Shown: positions 1-7,958 of the stretch, piece by piece | Numbering within the stretch: position 1 is the first letter of the stretch | Layout of the letters: the number at the start of each line of letters is the position of its first letter | Assembly (NCBI GenBank): GCA_018663865.1 | Contig: JABJPM010000022.1 | Span: forward strand, 1-33,621 | DNA: 33,621 nucleotides | Direction of reading: 5' to 3' | From: Candidatus Woesearchaeota archaeon | GTDB taxonomy: Archaea; Nanobdellota; Nanobdellia; SCGC-AAA011-G17; PNOQ01 | The notes under the pieces: generated by a model | The model's database searches: none | What the model was told of the DNA's origin: nothing | Seen by the model: only the letters and a program-made list of their open reading frames with translations | Program-made: the position numbers and the translations under genes

Positions 1-324
1 GTTGATGAAATTGAATCTTATTGGAGATTTAGTTATTTGCCAAATGAAATAGATTTTGAATTCAATTCTGAAAAATTTAATATTTATTCTATGAATGAGT
101 TGTCTAAACCATATGAAAATAAAATAAAATTAATTATGTTATATTCCGGGACAGAAGTCGAAGTTTTAAATGAAAAAGATTGTAATGGGGAAATTCAATT
201 ATTAGTATTAAATCATTCATATAATGATGTAATAATTAATGAAGAAGAAAATTGCATGTTGGTAAATGGAAACATTAATAAATTAGTGGATGGTTTAACT
301 TATAAAATATTTGGAGTGATTTAA
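1..324 (+). CDS. hypothetical protein, 5' truncated by window edge
   Basis: Frame is open from base 1 (VDEIESYWRFSYLPNEIDF...) to TAA at 322-324; the track's start at 37 is an internal TTG. C-terminus ...LTYKIFGVI resembles that of the next ORF. Confidence 0.6.
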   Translation, partial: VDEIESYWRFSYLPNEIDFEFNSEKFNIYSMNELSKPYENKIKLIMLYSGTEVEVLNEKDCNGEIQLLVLNHSYNDVIINEEENCMLVNGNINKLVDGLTYKIFGVI

Positions 325-326
325 AG

Positions 327-956
327 ATGGATAATAGATATTTATGGGGATTAATATTAGTGGGGATATTTGCTTTATCTTTCGGATATAGCTATTTAAA
401 TGAAGAAGAATCAATTGCTAGAAATTATGTTTATATGGGTGATTTAGATACATATGAAATCAAAGTTTCAGAAGAAGGAGATCATTTTTTGAATTGGTCG
501 ATAGTATACAATCTTGGGGGAATTCATCAGAAAAAACCATATCTAACTCCTTATCCTTATGGCCCAAATGAATTGTTAAATATTGAAATGTATCCATTCA
601 GAGATATTTTCCAGAGTGCTAAACAAGTTTATATAACAAGGGACGTTTATTTAGATGAAAAAACAGATTCTGAAATTGTTGTTTCTTTGTTAAGTATTGA
701 TAGATTAGTTGATAAATTTAAAACTGATTCTATATTAGCTTCAATTGAAGATAATGAAAGATCTAGACAATTAAATTTACCAGTTATGACTTGTGATGAT
801 GCTAATGAAAATAGAATGGTAATTTGGTTAAAAGAAGGTAGTGAAAATAAAATATATCGTGAAAATGATTATTGTGTTGTTGGAGAATTTATTGAAGGGG
901 ATGATCCAAATAAAGTTGCTACTAAAATTGCATATCACATAATCGGAGTAATGTAA
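327..956 (+). CDS. hypothetical membrane-anchored (probably extracytoplasmic) protein
   Basis: 209 aa, N-terminal hydrophobic segment (LWGLILVGIFALSFGYSYL), C-terminal Cys-containing domain ending AYHIIGVM; starts 2 nt after the previous stop. Confidence 0.7.
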   Translation: MDNRYLWGLILVGIFALSFGYSYLNEEESIARNYVYMGDLDTYEIKVSEEGDHFLNWSIVYNLGGIHQKKPYLTPYPYGPNELLNIEMYPFRDIFQSAKQVYITRDVYLDEKTDSEIVVSLLSIDRLVDKFKTDSILASIEDNERSRQLNLPVMTCDDANENRMVIWLKEGSENKIYRENDYCVVGEFIEGDDPNKVATKIAYHIIGVM

Positions 957-1016
957 AGGTTTAGGCTTGCCAAACACCAACAAATCATTTTTAAATATTC
1001 GTGATTTTTATATTTT

Positions 1017-1652
1017 ATGGATAGTTTGAAATTTGCGTTTTATCTTGGATTGCTAGTTGGTGACGGATCTTTATCTAATCGAAATAATGGTAATGGGTAT
1101 CCGACTTATTCAGTTAGATTTTTTAATACCAATAAAGAATTTGTAGATTTATTTTATAATTTACACCTTGATTTATTTGATGAGGCGGGCAAGATTTCCC
1201 ACAGGGATAGAAAAAATAAAAAAAGATTATATGAATTTAATATGTATTCTAGATTAACTTTTGATTATTTAGTTAATGTTGTCGGGATTCCTAGCGGAAA
1301 AAAATCTGATATAGTAAGAATTCCTAATCTGATTTTATCAAATGAGGATATTATTGGAAAATATTTCTTTTTTGGTTTATTATTATCTGATGGCGGGATA
1401 AATAAGAATAAATCGATTGGATTTCATATGGCAAGTAAGGGCTTGCTTGATGATCTAAATAAATTAATTTTTCAAATTTGGAAATTTAATTTGACTGTTA
1501 AATCTATCGTACAAAAAAATAAATATTATTCATATCAGTTAAATTTAAAAACTAATGAGGGCAACACGATATTAAAAGATATATGCCGAGATCGCATAAC
1601 CTGGTATTGCACCGATTCAGAAGAGTTAATACTCCTGAAGTGTAAGCCTTGA
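1017..1652 (+). CDS. LAGLIDADG family homing endonuclease
   Basis: Two LAGLIDADG-type motifs, FYLGLLVGDGSL and FFFGLLLSDGGI, about 110 aa apart; TATA-like TTTAAATA about 24 nt upstream of ATG. The last ~22 codons overlap the tRNA-like gene. Confidence 0.8.
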   Translation: MDSLKFAFYLGLLVGDGSLSNRNNGNGYPTYSVRFFNTNKEFVDLFYNLHLDLFDEAGKISHRDRKNKKRLYEFNMYSRLTFDYLVNVVGIPSGKKSDIVRIPNLILSNEDIIGKYFFFGLLLSDGGINKNKSIGFHMASKGLLDDLNKLIFQIWKFNLTVKSIVQKNKYYSYQLNLKTNEGNTILKDICRDRITWYCTDSEELILLKCKP

Positions 1653-1718
1653 AAACAAGATAAATATCAGGTGAGCCGGGCCCGAAAGGGCATCTGGGTT
1701 CAAATCCCAGTCTCGGCG
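1585..1718 (+). tRNA. tRNA-like gene, isotype unresolved; possibly a class II tRNA with an intron or insertion in the anticodon region
   Basis: 7-bp acceptor GCCGAGA(1585-1591)/TCTCGGC(1711-1717) plus G1718; T-arm CTGGG-TTCAAAT-CCCAG (1694-1710); D-arm-like GCATAACCTGGTATTGC (1594-1610); GCCC-GAAA-GGGC hairpin (1680-1691) in the variable-arm position. 134 nt is about 45-50 nt longer than a mature class II tRNA. Confidence 0.6.
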
Positions 1719-1720
1719 TT

Positions 1721-1993
1721 TTATAATCCAAAAGTTTTTTCAAAATCTTTCATTTCTCTTATTTTTTGTGTGAAATTGAAACCTTTGTCTGTCATTAATA
1801 AATAATTAGATTTTTTCTCTATTGTTTTTTCTATAAATTCTTTTTCTAAGAGTTCTTCTAAATATGAATTCATTTGATTATAGGAAAGATTTGCCTTATA
1901 CATTAAATGGGTTGGTTTTATCCTTCCGTTTTTGTTTTGAATTGACATCATGATGTCATGAATGATGTCCGTTCTAGATCTTTTTCTTTCCAT
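1721..1993 (-). CDS. winged helix-turn-helix transcriptional regulator-like protein
   Basis: 90 aa: small basic N-terminus, helix-rich [20 protein letters not shown] and wing-like [11 protein letters not shown], typical of small archaeal wHTH proteins. Confidence 0.7.
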   Translation of the reverse strand: MERKRSRTDIIHDIMMSIQNKNGRIKPTHLMYKANLSYNQMNSYLEELLEKEFIEKTIEKKSNYLLMTDKGFNFTQKIREMKDFEKTFGL

Positions 1994-2663
1994 TTTTTTG
2001 AATGTGTGTTATGATTAGTAATAATAGTGCATATCCGCCCAGTTGAATTATTTCTCCAGCCAGATAGAATAGTTTTCCAAATGTTGTAAATATAAAAAAT
2101 ATTTGACTTGCAGAAATTATCGAAAAACTTAATGCAAGTAATTTTGTGTTTATGAATAAATTTTCTGAATACTTTTTCCAGTAAAACGCGGAAATAGATA
2201 TTAAGAATATTAATGATGTCAAATGAAATATGTAATAATTTGAATTACTGAAGTAAGTGGATATCAGTATAAAATAACTCATTAAGAAAATATTGGAAGA
2301 TGTTTGTTTTCCTTGGTATAATTTGTATAATAGATATAATCCTATTAAATTGAAAAATGCAAATATGGTGAATGTTAGGTTTGAGAATATATTGTACTCT
2401 CTTATTATTTGCAAGGTTTGTATGCCTATTTGCGGATTTATTAAGTCATCATAAAACATTGCCACATTTGTTAATAATTTGAATAAGAATGATAGTGCAA
2501 TGAATGAAAATGATATGGATAAATATAATGATTTTTTGTTTTTGTTCAATTTATAATATTTCAAACTAACTAATCCAATTAAAAATAGTACTATGAAACT
2601 GAATAAGTCTATCACTAATGATGGAAATTGAAACCAATCTAGTGTATGTTTTAAATATATCAT
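1974..2663 (-). CDS. polytopic membrane protein, unknown function
   Basis: 229 aa, about seven hydrophobic segments; 3' end overlaps the start of the wHTH gene by 20 nt. Confidence 0.7.
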   Translation of the reverse strand: MIYLKHTLDWFQFPSLVIDLFSFIVLFLIGLVSLKYYKLNKNKKSLYLSISFSFIALSFLFKLLTNVAMFYDDLINPQIGIQTLQIIREYNIFSNLTFTIFAFFNLIGLYLLYKLYQGKQTSSNIFLMSYFILISTYFSNSNYYIFHLTSLIFLISISAFYWKKYSENLFINTKLLALSFSIISASQIFFIFTTFGKLFYLAGEIIQLGGYALLLLIITHIQKNGKKKI

Positions 2664-2702
2664 AAAATAAGGACTAAAAATTGGTTTAAAAATCTTTTGA
2701 AA

Positions 2703-4172
2703 TTAGCTAATTTCGAATATTTCTTTAATTTCTGTCTTTGCATAGTTTAATTTTTCTTTATTTTCTGCATATATTGTAAGAATTGTTTCTCTTTTGTTTA
2801 CTTTCTCTTTTAATTTTTTATGTAAATAAACTCCTGCGCCTTTATTTCCTGGCGCTCCAGCTAATCTAGCTAATGTTGCGATTTTCCTATTATCGATGCT
2901 TTTAATTTTTCCTTTTTTAGGAGCTTTAACATTATACGTATATTCTCCCAAGGGAATATTTTCTGGAAGGATATTTGGATTTCCTTTTTGGGCTTTTATT
3001 ATTTCTTTAAATTTTTTATATGCTTGCCCACTATTCAATATGTTTTTTGCGGATATTTTTGTATTTGTTAGTTTGAAAATTTTGTCTGCCATCATTAATG
3101 CTTTTTTCTCCAAATCTTTTGGGGCATTTTCTTCCCTTCTTAATATTCTTAAAACATCTATCGCTTCGAGTGCTGGTCCAACTCCGTTTCCAATTGGTTC
3201 ATCTGCTGGAGTGATTATCACCTTTGTTTTTATTTTAAGAATTTTGGATATTTTTTCAAATCTTTTTTTTAAATGTCTTGCTTCTTTTTTTGTTTGAACC
3301 TTTGCATTTTTACCCAATGGGATATCTAACAATAAATGTGTTGCTCCGACTGCATGTTTTTTTGCTAATATTGAAGCAATCATTAATCCTGCAGGATCTA
3401 ATCTTAATGGATGTCTTATTTTAATTAATTTTGAATCTGCTCCTGTTACTTCCATACCTTCATTCCAGACTAAACAGGCATTTGTTTTTTTAATAATTTT
3501 TTTCATTTGTTCTGTACTGAAACTAATTTTGGATAGTACTTCCATTGTATCTGCCGTTCCAGCTGGACTTGTTATTGATCTGGATGAAGTTTTTGGCATT
3601 GTAATTCCTGCTGCTGCAATTATTGGAGCGATGATCATTGAAGTTCTGTTGTTTGGCACCCCCCCAATACAATGTTTGTCTGCAATTATTTTTTTATTTA
3701 ATTTTAATTTTTTCCCTTCTTTCAAAGTTGCTTTAGTTAAGTGTTCTACTTCTTTGTCTGTCAATTTATTGTTGTAGCATGCTGCAACAAAATATGCAAT
3801 TTCGACTTCTAGAAGTTCATTTGATCGTAAATCATTCATTATTAGATTGATTTCTCTTTTTGATAATTCTTTTCCTTCTAATTTATTTTTTATTGCTCTT
3901 ACCGATTTCGGAGTTTCAGAAGGAAATACTTTTATTTTGTTTTTAGTATTTAATTTAAAATAAGTTTCATTGAATAGTCCAATTTTACCTTTTGGTATAT
4001 TTGAAGAGACATCTAATAATGCATATATGGTTTTGTTTTTATTCACTATTTTTAATCTATCAAATGCATGTATTTTTAATTCATTTGCATCTTTTTCATT
4101 TAATACTACAATCAATGGTCCCCCTGAGGACACATTTAATTTTTTAGGAATTAGCTGCATTCTCTTCCTCAT
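2703..4172 (-). CDS. deoA: AMP phosphorylase (thymidine phosphorylase family)
   Basis: 489 aa with KHCIGGVPNNRTSMIIAPIIAAAGITMPKTSSRSITSPAGTADTMEVL and the archaeal N-terminal extension; RuBisCO and R15P isomerase homologues are nearby. Confidence 0.92.
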   Translation of the reverse strand: MRKRMQLIPKKLNVSSGGPLIVVLNEKDANELKIHAFDRLKIVNKNKTIYALLDVSSNIPKGKIGLFNETYFKLNTKNKIKVFPSETPKSVRAIKNKLEGKELSKREINLIMNDLRSNELLEVEIAYFVAACYNNKLTDKEVEHLTKATLKEGKKLKLNKKIIADKHCIGGVPNNRTSMIIAPIIAAAGITMPKTSSRSITSPAGTADTMEVLSKISFSTEQMKKIIKKTNACLVWNEGMEVTGADSKLIKIRHPLRLDPAGLMIASILAKKHAVGATHLLLDIPLGKNAKVQTKKEARHLKKRFEKISKILKIKTKVIITPADEPIGNGVGPALEAIDVLRILRREENAPKDLEKKALMMADKIFKLTNTKISAKNILNSGQAYKKFKEIIKAQKGNPNILPENIPLGEYTYNVKAPKKGKIKSIDNRKIATLARLAGAPGNKGAGVYLHKKLKEKVNKRETILTIYAENKEKLNYAKTEIKEIFEIS

Positions 4173-5160
4173 AAATTCTGTATATTACAAATAAGATAGA
4201 AAGGATTAGTGGCCCGACAATTATTCCAGGCAAGCCCATGAGATTTATTCCTCCAAGGACTCCCAGTAGAATTACTATTGGATTTATGTTTGATTTCATC
4301 CCCATAAGTTTTGGTTTAACTAAATTATCCAAATAAGATATGAATGCAAACGAATATATGAATAATAATATTGCCCCGGTAAAGTTTCCCATAACTGCTA
4401 AATAGATTGCTGCCGGAACATAGACTGTTGCTGGCCCAACTATCGGGAAATATGCTGCTAGGACGATTACAAAGGCCCAAATAAGTGGGTTTGGTATGTT
4501 AAAGAGATAAAACCCTATGAATGCAATAATTCCTTCTAATATGGCGACTATGAGTATTCCAGAAAGTAAACCCCTAATAACACCATTTATTTCATTGAAT
4601 AGTTTTTGTTCTACATTATCTTGGATTGGCAAGAATTTTTTCAATTTTCTTACGAATTTTTTCCCATCTTTTAATAGGAAGAATAATGTGAAGAAGAATA
4701 TGAAGAAATTTAAGAATCCCTTTACTAATTTTTCTAATAGGTTTGCACTAGAAATTATAAAAAAGTTTGAAATTCCTTGTAATGAATCTCTCATGTGCCT
4801 TTCAAAATTTATATTTAATCCTGTGTATTTGTTTATGTTTTCAGAAAATTCGGTTAATTCAATTGCGTTTGCTGAATTGTAAATGTTTATTGTCTCTTCT
4901 AAAAATCTACTTGCAAAGAAAATTAAGGGTATTACGACTAGTAGAATTATTAATGCAATTACTATTATACTTGATAGACTTTTTTTATGTGTTTTTTTAT
5001 GTAATCTTTTATATAGTGGATGTGCTGCAACTGCAATTACTGCCGCACCTAGTAATGGTGCGATGAATGGTGCAATTATTTTGTATGATGTGTAGAGTAG
5101 CAATAGGATTAATGCCACCACAATAAAATTAGAATATTTTGAGAAATTGAATTTTTCCAT
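4144..5160 (-). CDS. AI-2E family transporter / PerM-like permease
   Basis: 338 aa, multi-TM, LIWAFVIVLAAYFPIVGPATVYVPAAIY and C-terminal GVLGGINLMGLPGIIVGPLILSI typical of the family. Confidence 0.85.
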   Translation of the reverse strand: MEKFNFSKYSNFIVVALILLLLYTSYKIIAPFIAPLLGAAVIAVAAHPLYKRLHKKTHKKSLSSIIVIALIILLVVIPLIFFASRFLEETINIYNSANAIELTEFSENINKYTGLNINFERHMRDSLQGISNFFIISSANLLEKLVKGFLNFFIFFFTLFFLLKDGKKFVRKLKKFLPIQDNVEQKLFNEINGVIRGLLSGILIVAILEGIIAFIGFYLFNIPNPLIWAFVIVLAAYFPIVGPATVYVPAAIYLAVMGNFTGAILLFIYSFAFISYLDNLVKPKLMGMKSNINPIVILLGVLGGINLMGLPGIIVGPLILSILFVIYRIYEEENAANS

Positions 5161-5181
5161 AGTGTTTTTTATTGGTTATTC

Positions 5182-5189
5182 TTTATAAA
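5182..5189 (-). promoter_or_regulatory. TATA box TTTATAAA for the AI-2E family transporter gene
   Basis: Centre is 25.5 nt from the first base of ATG (5160), the leaderless spacing seen repeatedly in this window. Confidence 0.5.
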
Positions 5190-5197
5190 TATATTTA

Positions 5198-6493
5198 TTA
5201 CTTTAAGTTGAATTTATCAAATGCCTGTTCCAATTCCCTATGTGTTTTGGCATATTTTTTTAGAGGTATTTTTTTCATGGTTGCTTCAATTGCTTGCCTC
5301 ATTGATCTTGCACCAGCTTTTGTTCCATTCGGATGTCCGTGAACTCCTCCGCCCGCTTGGATCACAATATTTGTACCCATAGTTTTTACAATGTTTGGAA
5401 TGTCCAATGGTGATACTCCTCCGGATGCAACTGCTAATACTGGTTTAGTTTTGTACCAATCTTGTTCCAATCTATTTAGTCTAGGATTTGCTTTGATTTT
5501 TTGTTGTTCTATTTCTTCTTCTATTGATAATTCTTCTTTTGCTGAACCATACATTTTTCCTATTCCTGCGGTCCCAATATGTAGTTGATCTGTTCCTAAT
5601 AATCTTGATATTTTTGCTAAAGCTAGCATGGATATTCCGTGTTCTGGATTTCTGGTCAATGCACCATGCATTGCCCTATGCCCGTGAATGGCTAGTTTCA
5701 ATTTGTTTGTAACTTTTCTCATTGATGCCAAAGCACTCCACCCAACTGTTAGGATATCAATCATTACAAATTCCCCTCCATTTTTTTTAACATATTCTGC
5801 TCTTTTTTTCATTTCTTCATATTCCGCAGTTATATTTGGAAGATAGATTTTTTTCTCGCCAGTTTCTTTTTCAGCTTTATTTCTTGCTTTGAGAGTTAAT
5901 TTTATTCTTTTGTAAAAATTATTAAATTCCATTGATGTTAAATTTTCATCATCTTTCACAACATCTAACCCGCCTGCCCAGGATTCGTAAGCTACCTTTG
6001 CATGTTGTTTTTCTGTTAATCCAACCTTTGGTTTTACAATCGTACCAATCAGGGGTCTATTTTTTACCTTGGTTATTTTTCTAACTCCCTTTATCCCATA
6101 TTTTGGGCCAGGAAATGATTTTACAATACTTTCTGGAAATGTAATATCTTGTAGTTTTAATTTTTCTGCCTCTTTCATTCCGAATATGTTTCCAGCAATT
6201 GAAGATAAAATTCCAGACATGTTATTTTTTTCAAATAATTTTTCAGGATAGGCAATTCTCACTATGTTTTCTTTTTTATTTATGTAGAAAGCATGTGGTT
6301 TTAGTTTTTTGGCAATTGTTGGATTCATTGTTGAAATTTTTGTCCAAGTTCCAATTGATGATTCCCCTGCTAGAAGTTCACAAATCCTTTCTAGTGAAAC
6401 TCCCTTTATTGGTTTTACTCTATATTCGACAATTAGATCAGTTTTTTTTGGTTTATACTTTTTATCAACAAATTCACAATTTCCATAAATCAT
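5198..6493 (-). CDS. rbcL: ribulose-1,5-bisphosphate carboxylase, archaeal form III type
   Basis: 431 aa; LAGESSIGTWT, IGTIVKPKVGL, GGLDVVKDDEN, HGHRAMHGALTRN, HIGTAGIGKMYG, ASGGVSPLDIP and QAGGGVHGHPNGTKAGA all match RuBisCO active-site blocks. Confidence 0.94.
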   Translation of the reverse strand: MIYGNCEFVDKKYKPKKTDLIVEYRVKPIKGVSLERICELLAGESSIGTWTKISTMNPTIAKKLKPHAFYINKKENIVRIAYPEKLFEKNNMSGILSSIAGNIFGMKEAEKLKLQDITFPESIVKSFPGPKYGIKGVRKITKVKNRPLIGTIVKPKVGLTEKQHAKVAYESWAGGLDVVKDDENLTSMEFNNFYKRIKLTLKARNKAEKETGEKKIYLPNITAEYEEMKKRAEYVKKNGGEFVMIDILTVGWSALASMRKVTNKLKLAIHGHRAMHGALTRNPEHGISMLALAKISRLLGTDQLHIGTAGIGKMYGSAKEELSIEEEIEQQKIKANPRLNRLEQDWYKTKPVLAVASGGVSPLDIPNIVKTMGTNIVIQAGGGVHGHPNGTKAGARSMRQAIEATMKKIPLKKYAKTHRELEQAFDKFNLK

Positions 6494-7134
6494 TTTTGTA
6501 CCTCTTTTATTAATTTTGGTAATTCTTTAATATCTTTAATTATTACATTAGCATTATTTAAAGTTTTCCAGGTTTGTTTCGGTCCAGTTTTTATTATTAT
6601 TGATTTTACTTTGGCCGCTTTTGCAGTTTTTATATCTTGCACTGTATCCCCTACCATGAATTTTACTTTTTTCTTTAATTTTTTTTCTACTTTGTAGATT
6701 TCATCTGGAAATGGTTTTGCCCTTTTTACTTCATCATCTCCAATTATCAATTTGAAAAGTTTTTTGTCTATTTTTGTTTGTTTCAAAATTAATTCTATTT
6801 TTTTATGAGAATTATTGCTTAGGAGGCACAAAGTATATTTTTTGCTTAAATTGGTTAATATTCTTTTTGTATTTTTGAATGGTTTTATGAGATCTATTTT
6901 TTCATTTCTGATTTCTTCGAAATCTTTTTTTATTTTATTTATTTCTTTTTGTTTTAATTCAGGATATAAAGTTTTTATTTGTGTTGTAAGATTTAGCCCC
7001 CAAACTGAGTATAATTCTTTGTTGGTTACTTTTATTCCATTTTTTTTGAATGCTAATTTTTCTGATTTCTTTATCCATGCCTCGGTATCAACTAATGTCC
7101 CATCTAAATCAAAACAAACTATCATTTTATCCAA
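6490..7134 (-). CDS. HAD superfamily phosphatase (phosphoglycolate phosphatase-like)
   Basis: FDLDGTLVDTEAW, LCLLSNNS and VGDTVQDIKTAKAAKVKSI motifs; 4-nt overlap with rbcL start and 13-nt overlap with e2b2 end. Confidence 0.85.
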   Translation of the reverse strand: MDKMIVCFDLDGTLVDTEAWIKKSEKLAFKKNGIKVTNKELYSVWGLNLTTQIKTLYPELKQKEINKIKKDFEEIRNEKIDLIKPFKNTKRILTNLSKKYTLCLLSNNSHKKIELILKQTKIDKKLFKLIIGDDEVKRAKPFPDEIYKVEKKLKKKVKFMVGDTVQDIKTAKAAKVKSIIIKTGPKQTWKTLNNANVIIKDIKELPKLIKEVQK

Positions 7135-7919
7135 GAATATTCTTTTTTTACCTTATTTACAAATTTCTTTGGTTTTAATACGCCCAATTCTGAAACAATT
7201 CCTTTAATATTTTTGTTTGGAATTATATCAAATGCTGGATTTTTTATTGTAATATTTTTATTTGCTACATCCCATATTTCCTTTGAATCTCTGTTTTCAA
7301 TTTTCAATTTTTTTGAAGAGTATTTCCAAGAATTTGTTATTATGAATAATGGAGTTTTGTGTTTTTTTGCAAGTTCTGAAATTGCATAACTTCCAATTTT
7401 ATTGTAAACATTCCCTTCCGAATTTATATAATCTGCACCCAGCAGGATTATATTCGAATTCTTTATCGCATCTTCTGCAGCAGAATCAACATAGTGGTTT
7501 ACTTTTATTCCCATTTTTGCAAGTTCATTTGCAGTTTTTCTTCCCTGGTATAAGGGTCGGGTTTCAGTATTATTTACTGAAAATTTTACATTTACTAGCT
7601 TTAATGCCCCAATTACTGTTGAAGAATGGCAATGCGTGAAAATTTTTGAATTTTTTTTGATCAATTTTGATGCAATGTTTTCAACTCGTTTATCCATGTT
7701 TCTTAGATAATTGTATGATATTTTTGGGTTTTCAACTTCTTTTGCATATTTAATTGCATTTTGTAAACATGGTTCTGTTGGCCTTGTTTTAAGAATTAAT
7801 TTTATCGATTTATAATCTGGTTTTAATTGCATTGCTTTTAATCCATTTAGTGCAATGTTTGTTGCGCCTTGGATTTTTAAGGATTTTATGTCTTTTATTA
7901 TCTTATTAAATTCGTCCAT
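7122..7919 (-). CDS. ribose-1,5-bisphosphate isomerase (e2b2/eIF2B-like)
   Basis: 265 aa; THCHSSTVIGAL, ETRPLYQGRKTANELAKMGI, VDSAAEDAI and LLGADYINSEGNVYNKIGSYAISELAKKHKTPLFI of the eIF2B/R15P isomerase family; co-located with rbcL and deoA. Confidence 0.88.
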   Translation of the reverse strand: MDEFNKIIKDIKSLKIQGATNIALNGLKAMQLKPDYKSIKLILKTRPTEPCLQNAIKYAKEVENPKISYNYLRNMDKRVENIASKLIKKNSKIFTHCHSSTVIGALKLVNVKFSVNNTETRPLYQGRKTANELAKMGIKVNHYVDSAAEDAIKNSNIILLGADYINSEGNVYNKIGSYAISELAKKHKTPLFIITNSWKYSSKKLKIENRDSKEIWDVANKNITIKNPAFDIIPNKNIKGIVSELGVLKPKKFVNKVKKEYSWIK

Positions 7920-7940
7920 TAGTTATTTTTTATTTTTTAA

Positions 7941-7948
7941 TTATATAA
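7941..7948 (-). promoter_or_regulatory. TATA box TTATATAA for the e2b2-HAD-rbcL operon
   Basis: Centre is 25.5 nt from the e2b2 ATG (7919). Confidence 0.5.
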
Positions 7949-7958
7949 GGTTTACCAT

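Noticed and set aside
959-975. GTTTAGGCTTGCCAAAC inverted repeat before the homing endonuclease ORF
   Set aside because: Short, with a 1-nt bulge and only a 2-nt loop; could be chance in a noncoding gap, and no clear terminator T-tract follows directly.
1585-1718. Group I intron or tmRNA interpretation of the tRNA-like element
   Set aside because: The extra ~50 nt is too short for a group I core, no conserved core elements were recognised, and there is no tmRNA tag ORF or pseudoknot series.
1552-1743. Minus-strand 63-aa ORF (TPRLGFEPRCPFGPGSPD...)
   Set aside because: Antisense of the tRNA-like gene; GFEPR-type peptides are a common artefact of reverse-translated T-arms.
2896-4194. Plus-strand ORFs within deoA (2896-3297, 3529-3777, 3970-4194)
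   Set aside because: Hydrophobic, compositionally biased antisense frames of a clear AMP phosphorylase gene.
4517-5095. Plus-strand ORFs opposite the AI-2E transporter
   Set aside because: Antisense to a well-supported CDS; low complexity and overlapping each other.
5391-6513. Plus-strand ORFs opposite rbcL
   Set aside because: Antisense to RuBisCO; no recognisable domains.
6815-7207. 130-aa plus-strand ORF opposite the HAD gene
   Set aside because: Phe/Leu-rich antisense frame arising from Lys/Glu/Asn-rich sense coding.
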